DNA of 64,000 bases from an uncultured Verrucomicrobiota bacterium (GTDB lineage Bacteria; Verrucomicrobiota; Kiritimatiellia; CAIVKH01). The notes beneath the pieces were generated by a model, which saw only the letters and a list, made by a program, of their open reading frames with translations, searched no databases and had not been told where the DNA came from. Made by a program: the position numbers and the translations under genes. The stretch lies in the NCBI GenBank assembly GCA_937996795.1, contig CALKUH010000067.1:70401-134400 (forward strand), in the 5' to 3' direction. Shown piece after piece: positions 1 to 9,900 of this stretch; the stretch's first letter is position 1; each line of letters opens with the position of its first letter.

Positions 1-1362
1 CTGCAGCTGCCGGTGAATATTGCGTTTCATCCCAATCCGGGAACCAACGCGCACGACCCGTTCTTCTATGTAGCGGAATTGTACGGCAACATCAAGTGGG
101 CCGCCCGAGACGGGCACTTGCACGACTATGCGACCAACGTCCTGAATTTTGACCCGCTGGGGCCTTTCCCGGGATCGGGCGAAAAGGGACTGGCCGGTTT
201 GTGGGTGGAGACAAACGGAAATCTGCTCGCCACCATGCTGTATGCGCCGAACACCAACGATCCGGGCGTGCAATATCCCAAGGTCACGCGTTTCCTGAGT
301 GCGCCGGACGGGAAGAGCGCGACCGGGACGGTGGACCTCCTCTTGATTCCAGAGCCGAGCGGGGCGTCCCACCAGATCTCCCATGTCGAAACGGGACCGG
401 ACGGCCTCATCTATGTCAATGTCGGGGACGGCACCACGCCGTCGTATGCCCAGAACACGAATTCCTATCAGGGCAAAATCCTTCGCATGAACCCGAACGG
501 AACGCCCGCCACGAACAATCCGTTCTTCAATGCCGCAAATGGAACAAATGCCACGGATTACATTTACGCCTACGGACTGCGCAATCCCTTCGGCGGACGC
601 TGGCGGCACAGCAGCACGAATTACTACATCGTGGAGAACGGCCCGGATATCGACCGCATGGTGCGGGTGGCGCGAGGTTCAAGTTATGGATGGGATGGAT
701 CCAACGCCAGCATCAGCAACAACGCGCTGCTTCTGTGGTATCCGATCACGGCGCCCGTGAACATGGCCTTTATCCAGACCAATACATTTGCGTACAGTGG
801 ATTCCCCTCGCAGTACTGGAACTACGGCTTTGTGACGGAGTCCGGTCCCACATGGGGCACCGGGCCGTTTACAAACACCGCAGTCAAAAATGGCAAGCGC
901 GTCCGCTTGTTCCAATTCGACAGCTCGGGGGGTGTGGTGACGAATCGGAAGTTTGCGGAGTATATCGGCACCGGCAAGGGCACCTGCGTGGCGCTGGCGG
1001 CCGGGCCCGACGGGCTGTATTTCTCTGACTTCTACAAGGATCAGGAATTTGTAGACCCCACGGCCCGGGGCGCCAATATCTGGCGTCTGAAGTATGTGGG
1101 AACCAATGTCGCGTCGCCGGTGCTTTCGCCGCCGGGAGGGACCTTTGCCTCTCCAACAAACGTGGTTGTCACCTGCACGACGCCCTTTGCCAGTTTGCAT
1201 TGGACGACAAATGGAGTCGATCCGAGCACGGGCGACGCAAGCGTGGAGAGCGGGCAATCGATCTCGATCAGCACGTCCGCCACCCTCAAGGTCAAGGGAT
1301 TCCGGACGGGCTATTCGCCCAGCGCCGTGACGTCGGCCGTGTTTAACATCACGGGGCTGTAG
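1..1362 (+). CDS. PQQ-type glucose/sorbosone dehydrogenase-like secreted protein, 3' part
   Basis: The reading frame is open from the first base, so the true start lies upstream. The visible 450 or so residues carry hallmarks of the soluble-quinoprotein glucose/sorbosone dehydrogenase beta-propeller: GKILRMNPNGT, YAYGLRNPFG and a following ENGPDIDRM...SYGWDG block. The last 85 residues look like the chitobiase/hexosaminidase C-terminal fold (PPGGTFASPTNVVV...LHWTTNG), a common add-on in secreted proteins of this type of bacterium. The family oxidises sugar hemiacetals outside the cytoplasm, but the substrate cannot be read here. The gene converges with the LacI gene that ends 20 bases downstream. 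The N-terminus, any signal peptide and the first blades are outside the window, so activity cannot be judged. Confidence 0.8.
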   Translation: MQLPVNIAFHPNPGTNAHDPFFYVAELYGNIKWAARDGHLHDYATNVLNFDPLGPFPGSGEKGLAGLWVETNGNLLATMLYAPNTNDPGVQYPKVTRFLSAPDGKSATGTVDLLLIPEPSGASHQISHVETGPDGLIYVNVGDGTTPSYAQNTNSYQGKILRMNPNGTPATNNPFFNAANGTNATDYIYAYGLRNPFGGRWRHSSTNYYIVENGPDIDRMVRVARGSSYGWDGSNASISNNALLLWYPITAPVNMAFIQTNTFAYSGFPSQYWNYGFVTESGPTWGTGPFTNTAVKNGKRVRLFQFDSSGGVVTNRKFAEYIGTGKGTCVALAAGPDGLYFSDFYKDQEFVDPTARGANIWRLKYVGTNVASPVLSPPGGTFASPTNVVVTCTTPFASLHWTTNGVDPSTGDASVESGQSISISTSATLKVKGFRTGYSPSAVTSAVFNITGL

Positions 1363-1381
1363 TGCGGAGGTCCTTCGCGCG

Positions 1382-2419
1382 TCAGGCCCTGCTGCTGCCG
1401 CGCGGGATGAGTATGCCTCCGCGCACCATGACGGAGGCGTGTTTCCGGTTTGGGTTTGAAATCAGCTCGAGCGCGAGTCGCGCGGCGGCTTCGCCCTCTT
1501 TTTCGATTGGCGCCGCCACCGTTGTCAGGTCGAACGCCATCGGGCCGGCTGCGCGCGAATCGCCCAGGGTGGCGATCGCGAGATCATCCGGTATACGGAG
1601 TCCCAGACGGGCCGCGCTCTCGCACGCGGCAAACGCGCAATCATCATAAACACAAAACAACGCGGTGGGTCGATCGGGGGTGCTTGCCAGCGCTGATCGT
1701 ATGCCGGCTTCCATGTCGGCGCCGGGTGGCATCATCATGATCCAGCGCTTTCGAGCGCGAATTCCAGCGGTTGCCAGCGTCTTGGTGAACACCTGGAGGC
1801 GTTGTCTGGCGACAACGCGGCGGTCTTCAATCCCCACGAACCCAATCTTGCGGTGCCCCACGGCGATCAGGTGATTTATGGCAAGCGCTGCTTCCTCCGG
1901 GTCCCATCCGACACAGGGAACATCCGGTAATTCCGAAAGGGCATCACTAAGAAAAACGAGAGGTATGTTGAGGCTGCGCAGCCGGCGATAGGTTGGCAAA
2001 CCCTTCACGATCGGGTTAATGATCAGCGCGTCGGGTCTGTGCTCGATCAAGGTGTCGATCTGTTTGGCCTCTTCCTCGGCGTTCTCTCCGTGGCTGATGA
2101 TGAACGGGATTTTGCCATTTTCCAATATAACGTCATGCATCCCCGACAAAATACGGTGCGCCCAATCATTGCGAAGGTGGGGAAAGACGATGCCTAGAAG
2201 GCCCGACTTCAGTTGCCGCAGGTTCCGCGCCATTGCATTGCGGATATACTTCATTCCCCGCGCCGCGCGTTTCACGCGATCTGCCGTGGTTTGGGCGATG
2301 CCGTACTGCTGCCAGCGCCCGCTCATGACGAGCGAGATGGTGGCAACGGAAAGGTCCAGCTTCCGCGCCAGCTGCGTAATCGTAACCCCACCATTTTTTG
2401 GGGGACTGCCGAGACTCAT
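1382..2419 (-). CDS. LacI-family transcriptional regulator
   Basis: 345 residues, the usual LacI length. A helix-turn-helix occupies about residues 12-33 (ITQLARKLDLSVATISLVMSG), followed by a hinge and a periplasmic-binding-protein-like sensor domain with LGIVFPHL, a GFVGIEDRR segment and the DDLAIATLGD block. It is divergent from the GH31 alpha-glucosidase, with 272 bases between them that hold candidate operators, so it most likely represses or activates that gene and itself in response to an alpha-gluco-oligosaccharide. The recognition helix (SVATISLVMSG) differs from the other two LacI proteins of the window (SLVSR), which fits the absence of the CTCATACGTATGAG operator here. The effector is not known. 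Confidence 0.9.
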   Translation of the reverse strand: MSLGSPPKNGGVTITQLARKLDLSVATISLVMSGRWQQYGIAQTTADRVKRAARGMKYIRNAMARNLRQLKSGLLGIVFPHLRNDWAHRILSGMHDVILENGKIPFIISHGENAEEEAKQIDTLIEHRPDALIINPIVKGLPTYRRLRSLNIPLVFLSDALSELPDVPCVGWDPEEAALAINHLIAVGHRKIGFVGIEDRRVVARQRLQVFTKTLATAGIRARKRWIMMMPPGADMEAGIRSALASTPDRPTALFCVYDDCAFAACESAARLGLRIPDDLAIATLGDSRAAGPMAFDLTTVAAPIEKEGEAAARLALELISNPNRKHASVMVRGGILIPRGSSRA

Positions 2420-2513
2420 GGGTGCTCCCTTGATGTGTGGGGCCGCATGGTGTCGCCTTGCAGCACCCCTCGCAGCAAATTAGCGCAAAATTCACAAAAG
2501 TAAACCGATTAAC

Positions 2514-2528
2514 CGGAGATATTCTCCG
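2514..2528. promoter_or_regulatory. perfect-arm inverted repeat between lacI and the GH31 gene
   Basis: CGGAGA-TAT-TCTCCG, six-base arms around three bases, about 95 bases upstream of the lacI start and 164 upstream of the GH31 start. It could be an operator for the neighbouring LacI protein or a small hairpin. Its position in the divergent spacer favours an operator, but no second copy was found. Confidence 0.35.
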
Positions 2529-2601
2529 ACTAGGTGGGCGCCTCTTAAGAGTGGTTCCCGATGCGCCGGTAGGGATTCCCGTAGTGCTTTCAAGTCTACT
2601 G

Positions 2602-2635
2602 TTGACATGGATCGCTAAAACGATAAGTATATAAA
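2602..2635 (+). promoter_or_regulatory. candidate promoter of the GH31 gene
   Basis: A consensus -35 box TTGACA (2602-2607) is followed by an AT-rich stretch at 2624-2635 (TAAGTATATAAA) suitable as a -10. The spacer holds an imperfect 14-bp palindrome, ATCGCTAAAACGAT (2611-2624), a plausible place for repressor binding. A ribosome binding site AGGGGG (2678-2683) stands 8 bases before the ATG at 2692. Confidence 0.5.
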
Positions 2636-2691
2636 CATATCAGGCGGTCGGGGTGGGCCCGAATGCCAAGAACAGATAGGGGGATCGTGTC

Positions 2692-5600
2692 ATGCGTGCA
2701 CTGCGCTCGGGGGGTCGGGGACGTGTGTTGTCGGTGCTGTTCGGAGCCGTGTTGTTGCATTTTTCGGCCATATGGGCCGGCGCCTTCCCCTCGTGGATCG
2801 GCGCGTGCTGCGGGTATTCGCGGCATGACGGGAACAATGGCGGCACGTTTACGATCCTGATGAACCAGGATTATTACGGGCTCCATGCCGACATTGTCAT
2901 ACAGGTGAATGGCGGCGCGTGGACGACGAACGCAATGACGTACGTCGGCAATACGAGCGGCAATTCGGTCTGGCAGTATAAGCCGACAACCCCATTTAAG
3001 GGGGGATCGACGATCCGCTATGCATTCCATGGATGGGATGACTGGGGTGGCAGTATCTGGGACAACAATGGCGGCAACGATTATTCCTTCACGCGGGGGC
3101 CCGACTGGGTTGGCGCGGTTCGAAGCAATGTGGTGCAAAACGTTGGAAACACCCAACGGGTGCTCTTTTTTCTGAATTCGGCGGTGACCAATGATGGGGG
3201 GCTTTGCGAAGTCGTGCCCTATGCGCCGGATGTCGTCCGGGTGCGGTATCATTTTACGCCCGGCACGAATGATTTGTGGCTGAAGCCGGATATCGCCATC
3301 GCCAAGACGCTGACGAATTGGGCGTCGGTTTCGCTGTCCATCACCAATCAGGGCGGGGCGACGATCATTGAGACCTCCCAGTTGAAGATTGAGTGCAAGC
3401 ATTCGCCGTATTTTCATGTGAATTTCTACGACAAGTCCGGCTATCTCCTGCAGGCGGGCGTCCGGATGGAATACAACGAGTTCTACTACCCCGAACAGGA
3501 CAATACGTACTACAGCCTGTCCGATTCCGTGGCCGATATGCCGGAAGGATTCAAGCTGAAGGGTGTATTCGTGATGCCGGATGAGGAACAGTACTTCGGG
3601 CTGGGGGAGATACCCACCGGACTGAATCGGCGGGGCACGCGGGTGCAGCTGTGGAATAGCGATGTGTTCTACTGGCAGGAATTCCGCAACCCCATGTATA
3701 TGTCCATGCCCATTCTCTATGGGGTACAGCCGGCAGAGGGAACGAATCATCCGGCGTTCGCCTATGGTTTGTTCTTCAACAATCCAGCCCGTCCGGTGTT
3801 CGATCTTCGGGTCACGGTCCACGACGAGTATTATATTGAGGCTGGTGACGGCCAGTTCGATTATTTCTTCTTCAGTGGCGGAACCAACCACAGCATGCGA
3901 AACGTGCTGGGGCGCTATTCCGAACTGACCGGCCTTCCGGCACACTTCCCCAAATGGGCCTATGGTCATCACCTCGCCCGCTGGTCCTATCCCAATCAGG
4001 CGGCGGTGGAGGCGGTGGTTGGCGATGCGGTGAGCTACGGAATGCCGCTGGATGCCGTGTACCTCGATCTCGACTACATGGATGTTACGCCGGACGATTA
4101 TTATGAGGATAACTCGCTCCGACCGCTCACATTCAGCACAAACTTCCCCAACGTGGCCGGCATGATCAGCACGGTCGGGAGCAACGGAGTGCGCTTGGTG
4201 CCCATCATGGAGGCGTGGTATACCGAACGCACGGGGGACGCCATCTACCAAGAGGCCCATGCCAACAACCACTTCGTTCACGACATCGACGGAGATCCCC
4301 GCTGGTACTACGATCACTTTTTCGGTGATCTTTGGTGGTTTGATTATACCAGCGGGCCCTTCCGCAACTGGTGGACATCGAAGCTTACGAACTTCCTGGC
4401 CAGTTATCCGTTCCCCGGCATATGGAATGATCTTAATGAGCCGGCCGATCCATTGTATCGCTTCGCGCAGAACGACGTGTACTGGATGAGTGACACCACG
4501 AACGCGAGCTACAGTGCGTACGACTCGCGACGCTGGCACGTTAATGTGAAAAATACATATAATGTGTATGAGACGCGGCACACCTATGAAACGCTGGCGA
4601 ACTTTTTCACCAACCAACGGCCCTTTGTTCTCAGCCGTGCGGGCTGGCCCGGTGTTCAGCGGCACGCGATGGGTTGGAGTGGAGACAACAATTCCACCTG
4701 GACGCACAATCGAATTAATATCTCCCTGGGCTTGAGTGTCATGATGAGTGGCCAGGTCAACTTTGGCCATGATATCGGCGGATTCATCGTGGATGACGGC
4801 ACGCCCAATGACCGCCCGCGCAACGAACTGATCGTGCGTTGGTATGAATGGTCGGCCCTGACGCCGTTCTTCCGCAACCACTCCATGAAGTGGGATGGAT
4901 ATCGGGAACCGTGGGTCTATGATACAACCTATCGGGACAAGATGATTGAATCCATCAAGTTCCGCTACAAGCTGATGCCCTACCTGTACACGCTGGCGTA
5001 CGAGTCCACCCAGTCGGGCGAGCCCATGAATATGCCCGTTGTCATGCAGTTCCAGTCAGACACCAACACCTATAACCAGAGTTACGACTTCATGGTTGGT
5101 GACAATCTGCTGGCCGCGCCGGTGTACACGGAGGGGGCGACGAACCGATGGGTATATCTGCCCTCCGGCACCACCTGGTATCAGCTGCATTCCGGTTCGT
5201 ATTGGTTCGACTGGCACAATCCGGACAAGTACACCGGCGGCCAGTGGGTTAACATTGCAGCGCCGTTGGGGATCATGCCCTTGTTCGCCAAGGCCGGTGC
5301 GATCGTGCCGGTGGGTCCCAGCATGCAGTATACCGGCGAGTACAAGCCGGACTACCTTGATCTGCACATGTGGCCAGCCAGCTCAAATAGCTGGACGCTG
5401 TTTGAAGATGACGGGATAACGCCAAATGGGCCCACCGCCCGGCAGCGTTTTGTGAGTCAGGATGCGTCCACCCAGTGGACCGTTACCCTGCAGGCGCGCA
5501 CCGGCAGTTACGATCCGGAGCGCGATCACTACATCGTCGTGCTCCACGATATTGCCAGCGTGACCAATGTCGTGTTGAATACCACGAACAGTCTTGCGGC

Positions 5601-5727
5601 GTATGGAAGCATCATGAATGTTCGCACCAATCCAACTCCTGGATATTATTACTATTCGGATGTGGATGAACTTTTTGTGAAGGTTGCCAATACGGGCGAG
5701 GTGGACACGATCGTTGTACAGAAATAG
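2692..5727 (+). CDS. secreted GH31 alpha-glucosidase with CBM25-like module
   Basis: 1011 residues. A signal peptide covers about residues 1-30. Residues 45-135 resemble a starch-binding CBM25/53 module, including WDNNGGNDYSF. A GH31 N-terminal beta domain follows, then the catalytic barrel. The nucleophile is D580 in GIWNDLNEP and the acid/base is D665 in GWSGDNNS, both canonical for GH31; the C-terminal beta domains follow. The enzyme would release terminal alpha-linked glucose (or xylose) from oligosaccharides outside the cytoplasm; the CBM points to alpha-glucan. Start chosen for the AGGGGG ribosome binding site 8 bases upstream. It is divergent from a LacI gene and ends in a strong terminator, so it is a single-gene unit. 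Confidence 0.93.
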   Translation: MRALRSGGRGRVLSVLFGAVLLHFSAIWAGAFPSWIGACCGYSRHDGNNGGTFTILMNQDYYGLHADIVIQVNGGAWTTNAMTYVGNTSGNSVWQYKPTTPFKGGSTIRYAFHGWDDWGGSIWDNNGGNDYSFTRGPDWVGAVRSNVVQNVGNTQRVLFFLNSAVTNDGGLCEVVPYAPDVVRVRYHFTPGTNDLWLKPDIAIAKTLTNWASVSLSITNQGGATIIETSQLKIECKHSPYFHVNFYDKSGYLLQAGVRMEYNEFYYPEQDNTYYSLSDSVADMPEGFKLKGVFVMPDEEQYFGLGEIPTGLNRRGTRVQLWNSDVFYWQEFRNPMYMSMPILYGVQPAEGTNHPAFAYGLFFNNPARPVFDLRVTVHDEYYIEAGDGQFDYFFFSGGTNHSMRNVLGRYSELTGLPAHFPKWAYGHHLARWSYPNQAAVEAVVGDAVSYGMPLDAVYLDLDYMDVTPDDYYEDNSLRPLTFSTNFPNVAGMISTVGSNGVRLVPIMEAWYTERTGDAIYQEAHANNHFVHDIDGDPRWYYDHFFGDLWWFDYTSGPFRNWWTSKLTNFLASYPFPGIWNDLNEPADPLYRFAQNDVYWMSDTTNASYSAYDSRRWHVNVKNTYNVYETRHTYETLANFFTNQRPFVLSRAGWPGVQRHAMGWSGDNNSTWTHNRINISLGLSVMMSGQVNFGHDIGGFIVDDGTPNDRPRNELIVRWYEWSALTPFFRNHSMKWDGYREPWVYDTTYRDKMIESIKFRYKLMPYLYTLAYESTQSGEPMNMPVVMQFQSDTNTYNQSYDFMVGDNLLAAPVYTEGATNRWVYLPSGTTWYQLHSGSYWFDWHNPDKYTGGQWVNIAAPLGIMPLFAKAGAIVPVGPSMQYTGEYKPDYLDLHMWPASSNSWTLFEDDGITPNGPTARQRFVSQDASTQWTVTLQARTGSYDPERDHYIVVLHDIASVTNVVLNTTNSLAAYGSIMNVRTNPTPGYYYYSDVDELFVKVANTGEVDTIVVQK

Positions 5728-5734
5728 TCGATCT

Positions 5735-5775
5735 GGACCCGCCATCGGACGCACGGGCGCGATGGCGGGTCCTTT
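5735..5775 (+). terminator. intrinsic terminator after the GH31 gene
   Basis: A perfect 12-bp stem, GGACCCGCCATC (5735-5746) with GATGGCGGGTCC (5761-5772), closes a 14-base loop and is followed by TTT. It begins 8 bases after the GH31 stop codon. Confidence 0.85.
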
Positions 5776-5782
5776 CCAACGC

Positions 5783-6565
5783 ATGGGGCCGGGATCAAAT
5801 CTAAAAAGAGTAATGGGCGCGGTCGTGTTGGCTGCGCTGAGCATGGCATGGGCAGGCGGCGCGTCTGGGTCGACCGATGCGGTCGTTGTTGCGACGTACG
5901 ATCCGGCCACGCGCGAGATGCAGGCCATGCTTCACTCGGGACGTGCGGTGCTGCACAGGGATGTCCCTGTTGAGCTGTTTGATTCGTACATGTCGAGCTT
6001 CACAGACGACTTTTATCGCAAACAGATCATTGCGAATTATCCGCCCATCGATCCCGATCCGCTGCATGAGGTCACGCTCGGACCGGTGGATCAAGCCTAT
6101 ATCGATACGATCAAGGATCCTCCCCCGGCATTGTTGTCATTCTGTGAATTAGCCCTTCAGAATGCTCTGCGGGGGGCTGAGTCGGCTTTGCGCGAAATCG
6201 ATCGCCTGGATCGCCGATCGAGCCGTGAGGGTGACGGCCAGGCGTCCGCCGTTGCTTCCTCAACGAGAAGTTATGTGCTCCAGACTCGATCGGCGGCAAA
6301 CGAGGCGCTACAGCGAATTAAGCGCAAGGAATTTGCGATGGCCCACCGTCGCGTGGAGTGGGCGGCAAACGAGCTGCAACACGTGGTAAATGCTCTTCCG
6401 GCCGCAACCAAGCAGGCCTCATCCGTCTCAATACGAGAGCAGCATCAGGCGTCAAATTTTATCAGCGGCTATCAGCAGTTGCTGTCACAAGCCGAAAAAG
6501 CGCTCAAAATTCTTGTGAGCCGTGTCGAGGAGTCGGCTGCGCCGTCCGTGTCTCCCACTCCATAG
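5783..6565 (+). CDS. exported protein of unknown function
   Basis: I do not recognise this 260-residue protein. The start at 5783 gives a signal-peptide-like N-terminus, with K and R before the hydrophobic run AVVLAALSMAWAGGASG. A start at 5813 would lose the basic residues, and longer starts would cross the upstream terminator. The mature part begins with a short beta-like segment (AVVVATYDPATREMQAML), followed by a helical, charged region rich in A, E, R and Q with likely coiled-coil character (residues 120-250). No catalytic motif is visible. It stands alone between the GH31 terminator and a long AT-rich spacer. The reading frame has codon use like its neighbours, so I take it as real, but the ribosome binding site is poor at either start. 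Confidence 0.6.
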   Translation: MGPGSNLKRVMGAVVLAALSMAWAGGASGSTDAVVVATYDPATREMQAMLHSGRAVLHRDVPVELFDSYMSSFTDDFYRKQIIANYPPIDPDPLHEVTLGPVDQAYIDTIKDPPPALLSFCELALQNALRGAESALREIDRLDRRSSREGDGQASAVASSTRSYVLQTRSAANEALQRIKRKEFAMAHRRVEWAANELQHVVNALPAATKQASSVSIREQHQASNFISGYQQLLSQAEKALKILVSRVEESAAPSVSPTP

Positions 6566-6922
6566 ACGCCTCGTGCTTTGCGGCTCCATGCGTGTTCACT
6601 CGGCGCGCCGTTTCGCGGGGTGGCCGTCTTGAGGCGAAATCCCCTGTCGATTGAGATGCCGTTGAAAATTCGCTCGGATCGCTATTTGGGGTAGGCGGTC
6701 AATTGATTTACACTTCAGATATCAAGGTGATCCATGGTTTTGAATTAAGGAATCCTCAGAAGTCAATCGCTTCGATCTATATTCATTCGCTAAATATAAG
6801 GTGAATCGATTGGGTTCGCGCGTTCAGATTCGTGATTGGCGCAAAACGTTTCGCCTGATTTTCCTCTATTATTTCGAACTTCCTCCTTGTCTCGAGGTGA
6901 CTAAAACGTATAGAGGAGCAGC
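6566..6922. other. AT-rich intergenic leader without a gene
   Basis: This 357-base stretch is visibly more AT-rich than the genes around it and holds no convincing reading frame. It should contain the promoter for the 2476-residue protein. An 8-bp palindrome AAACGTTT (6844-6851), inside a longer imperfect dyad GGCGC...CGCC, has the look of a LacI-type core operator. AGAGGAG (6912-6918) is the likely ribosome binding site of the next gene. No RNA gene was recognised. Confidence 0.4.
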
Positions 6923-9900
6923 GTGCGGCGTAAATGCAGGCAAGGAGGGCGGAGGGTGAGCGCAACGCAGGCCGGAATATTTGCAGTGGCTGTATCACTG
7001 GCGGCCCTCTCGAGTGCCCAGATGGCGCCTTCGACACTTTCGGCTCCCCTTGATGTCGAATCTCTTCGTCATCAAGCCGCCGAGCGGGGCATCACGCTGG
7101 AGGCGTATGCGGCGCAATTTGGATCGCCAGTCGTGGAGTCTTTGAGTGATACGAACTCAGCCGTGTACATTGAGCAGATGCGGCTGACTTCGGTGGCGGA
7201 GTCAGATGTCCACGCGGCTAACATGGAGTTGGTGATTGAGCCGGAGCCCGTCGCGGACCGAACGGGGACGAATGCGCTTGAATACCTCGCGCAGCGGCAG
7301 GAGGCGGCCAGGCTTGCCTCGCTGAATGCGAACGAACAGGCGCGCAGCGAGCAGCCCTCCGCGGCGCCCCGAGTCGAGACGCTCACCAGCGCGATCCTGG
7401 CCGTCGGCTCGGCGCAGGAGCCCGGCGCGCTCATCCTTCATCCGCGTTTCGAGACCGGCGGCTACATCGAGTTCACCGACGCGACGACACCGGTGCGGTT
7501 TGCGCCGGATCTCAACCAGGCCGTCGTGGTGGAAACCACGCGGCGCGTGAGCCGCGCGCCGTCCCGCTCCGCGGCCGCGGGACTGGCCTATCATGAAGGC
7601 AGAACCGGACGCCGCATTGTCATCGCCCAGCCCCGCGCCAGTCGCGTACAGGCCACCCAAGACGGCGTGTTCTACACCAACGCCTTCGACGCGATCGACG
7701 CCGACGTGGTGTACCGCGTCCACCCGTGGGGCGTGGAGCAGTTCGTATATTTGTACGGTGGATTGCCTGATCCTGCTGAACTGGGCCTTGATCCAGATGA
7801 CGTCACGCTTTGCGTCCTGACCGAACTCATGGGCATAGCGCTGGACGACATGGGCGTGAGCCGCGAGGGCGGGCGGCAGCCGGACGAGTTGAGCACGGAG
7901 CCCATCAAGGTGTTCCGGCAAGATCTGGAGGGCTGGTACGAGGCCCACGACTTTATGCGCAGCTATGCGTATGCGGGCAAAGGGGGGCTGGGCCTCGGCG
8001 GATCGCATCTGGACGCCCCGCAGCGGCGGTCTCTGGGGCAACGCCTCATCCGCGAGGGCGGGCGGGTCTTCCTGTCGGAAGAACTCAGTCTGGCGACGAT
8101 TCTTGAGGAAAATCCCGGGTTGCTGGCGGAGAAGAAGTTCGCAGGGGATCGGACGCAAAGCCTGCCCGCGCCGCGCCCCGCGTCATCCGGGCAGCCCGCC
8201 ATCGCGGAACCCGCGCGGCCGAGTGAGGGGATGGATATGGCCGCCTACCGGCCCCGGGACGGCCCGCATTTCGTGATGGATTACATCGAGTACACCGGCA
8301 GCAACACCACCGACCTCATCTTTCGCAACGGCCAGACCTACTTCATCAGCGCGCCCCTGATCCTCTCCGGCTCCAAACTGACCATCGAGCCCGGCGCCGT
8401 CATCAAGCTGGCGACCAACGCCTCCATTCAACTGATCAACGGCGCGCGGGTGGAGAGCCGGAGCCATCTGCTGAACCCCGCCATCTTCACCTCGGCCTCC
8501 GACACCAACCATGGCGAGGTGATCTACAGCGGGCAGAACCCGCTCACGAACCGCTACCTGCGCGCGCTGATCCTCGACAGCGGGACCAACGAGTTGACCG
8601 GCGTCGTCATCAAATACGCCCAGACCGGTGTGGAGATCAATGCGCCGGGCACCCAGACCATCAAACATGTGCAGTTCCTTTTCTGCCAGCGCGGCGTCAC
8701 GCTCGATGGCGCCGGGACCGTGGGAATCGTCGCGAACGCCTTGATTCGCGACGGGTCCGAAGGTGTGCAGGCCGGCAGCCGCGAGGCGCGCATCACGCAG
8801 CACACGTTCATGAACCTGACCAACTGGGCCGTGAGCACGGCGGGCAGCATCACGAATCTTGAGCTGCGGCGGAACATTTTTTACGCGATCACCAACGCCT
8901 TCGCCTCGAACGTGGCCTTGAGCGTGGGGACGGTCAGTCATAATGCGGCGTATGATGTGCCAGCTGGCTGGATGGGCACCTCGGTGGCGACGCTGGCGAC
9001 CAATACATTCGAGGTGGGGCCATACGGATCGAATTACCTCTTGCAGACCAGCCCGGCTGTGAATGCGGGAGGGGGTTGGGGCGCGTTGTATGGTCTTTAT
9101 CATTACACGACAGCGACCAATGGCGCCAAAGAGCTGAGCACCACCATCGATTTGGGCTTCCACTACGCGACCACAAACGACGCGGACGGCGATGGGCTGG
9201 CCGACTTCATCGAGGACAGTTCGGGCAATGGTTCTTATAACGTCAGCGAAGACTATTCCAACCTCAACGCCTCCGACACCGACGGCGACGGACTGAACGA
9301 CGCCCAGGAACACGCGCTGGGCACGAACCCGAGGGTGGCCGACACCGACGGCGACGGGGCGGACGACGGGGTGGAGGTCGCGCAAGGAACCGACCCGCTG
9401 AACGCCGCGTCGTTCCCCGCCACCGTATCGGGAACCGTGACCTACTCTGGATCGCAAACCGGCCAGATCCACATCATCGCGCAAAGCTACGGTGTGGTGA
9501 CAAGTCCCGCCGCGTTCCACATGGACTTCAACAACGCGACCAACACCCTGCGCGACAACAGCGCCTGGCAGACCCCCGCCACCTCGCTCGGCGCGACATG
9601 GCAGTCCACGGGCGGCCTCGCGTCCAGCGGCGGGTACTACTTTGATGGGAACGGGCCGATCTCGTTGGGGGATTTTCCGCAAGTCGAGGGCGCCTACAAC
9701 CTGACCTTTGGCGGCTGGGTGCGGCCCGAACCTGGCATCTGGCTGGGCGGGTTGATGGGCAAGACGTATTACGGGGATGAATCGATCATGCTGCTCATCC
9801 CCGAGGAAACCAACGCTGAAGTGTATGTGATGCAGCAGTCCCAGACCTCGTGGACCGTGGCGCGGACCAATGGCGTGATCACCAATCACTATGCGTGGCA

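Noticed and set aside
2596..4881. 761-residue minus-strand frame opposite the GH31 gene
   Set aside because: No domain or start signal, while the plus strand carries an unmistakable GH31 enzyme.
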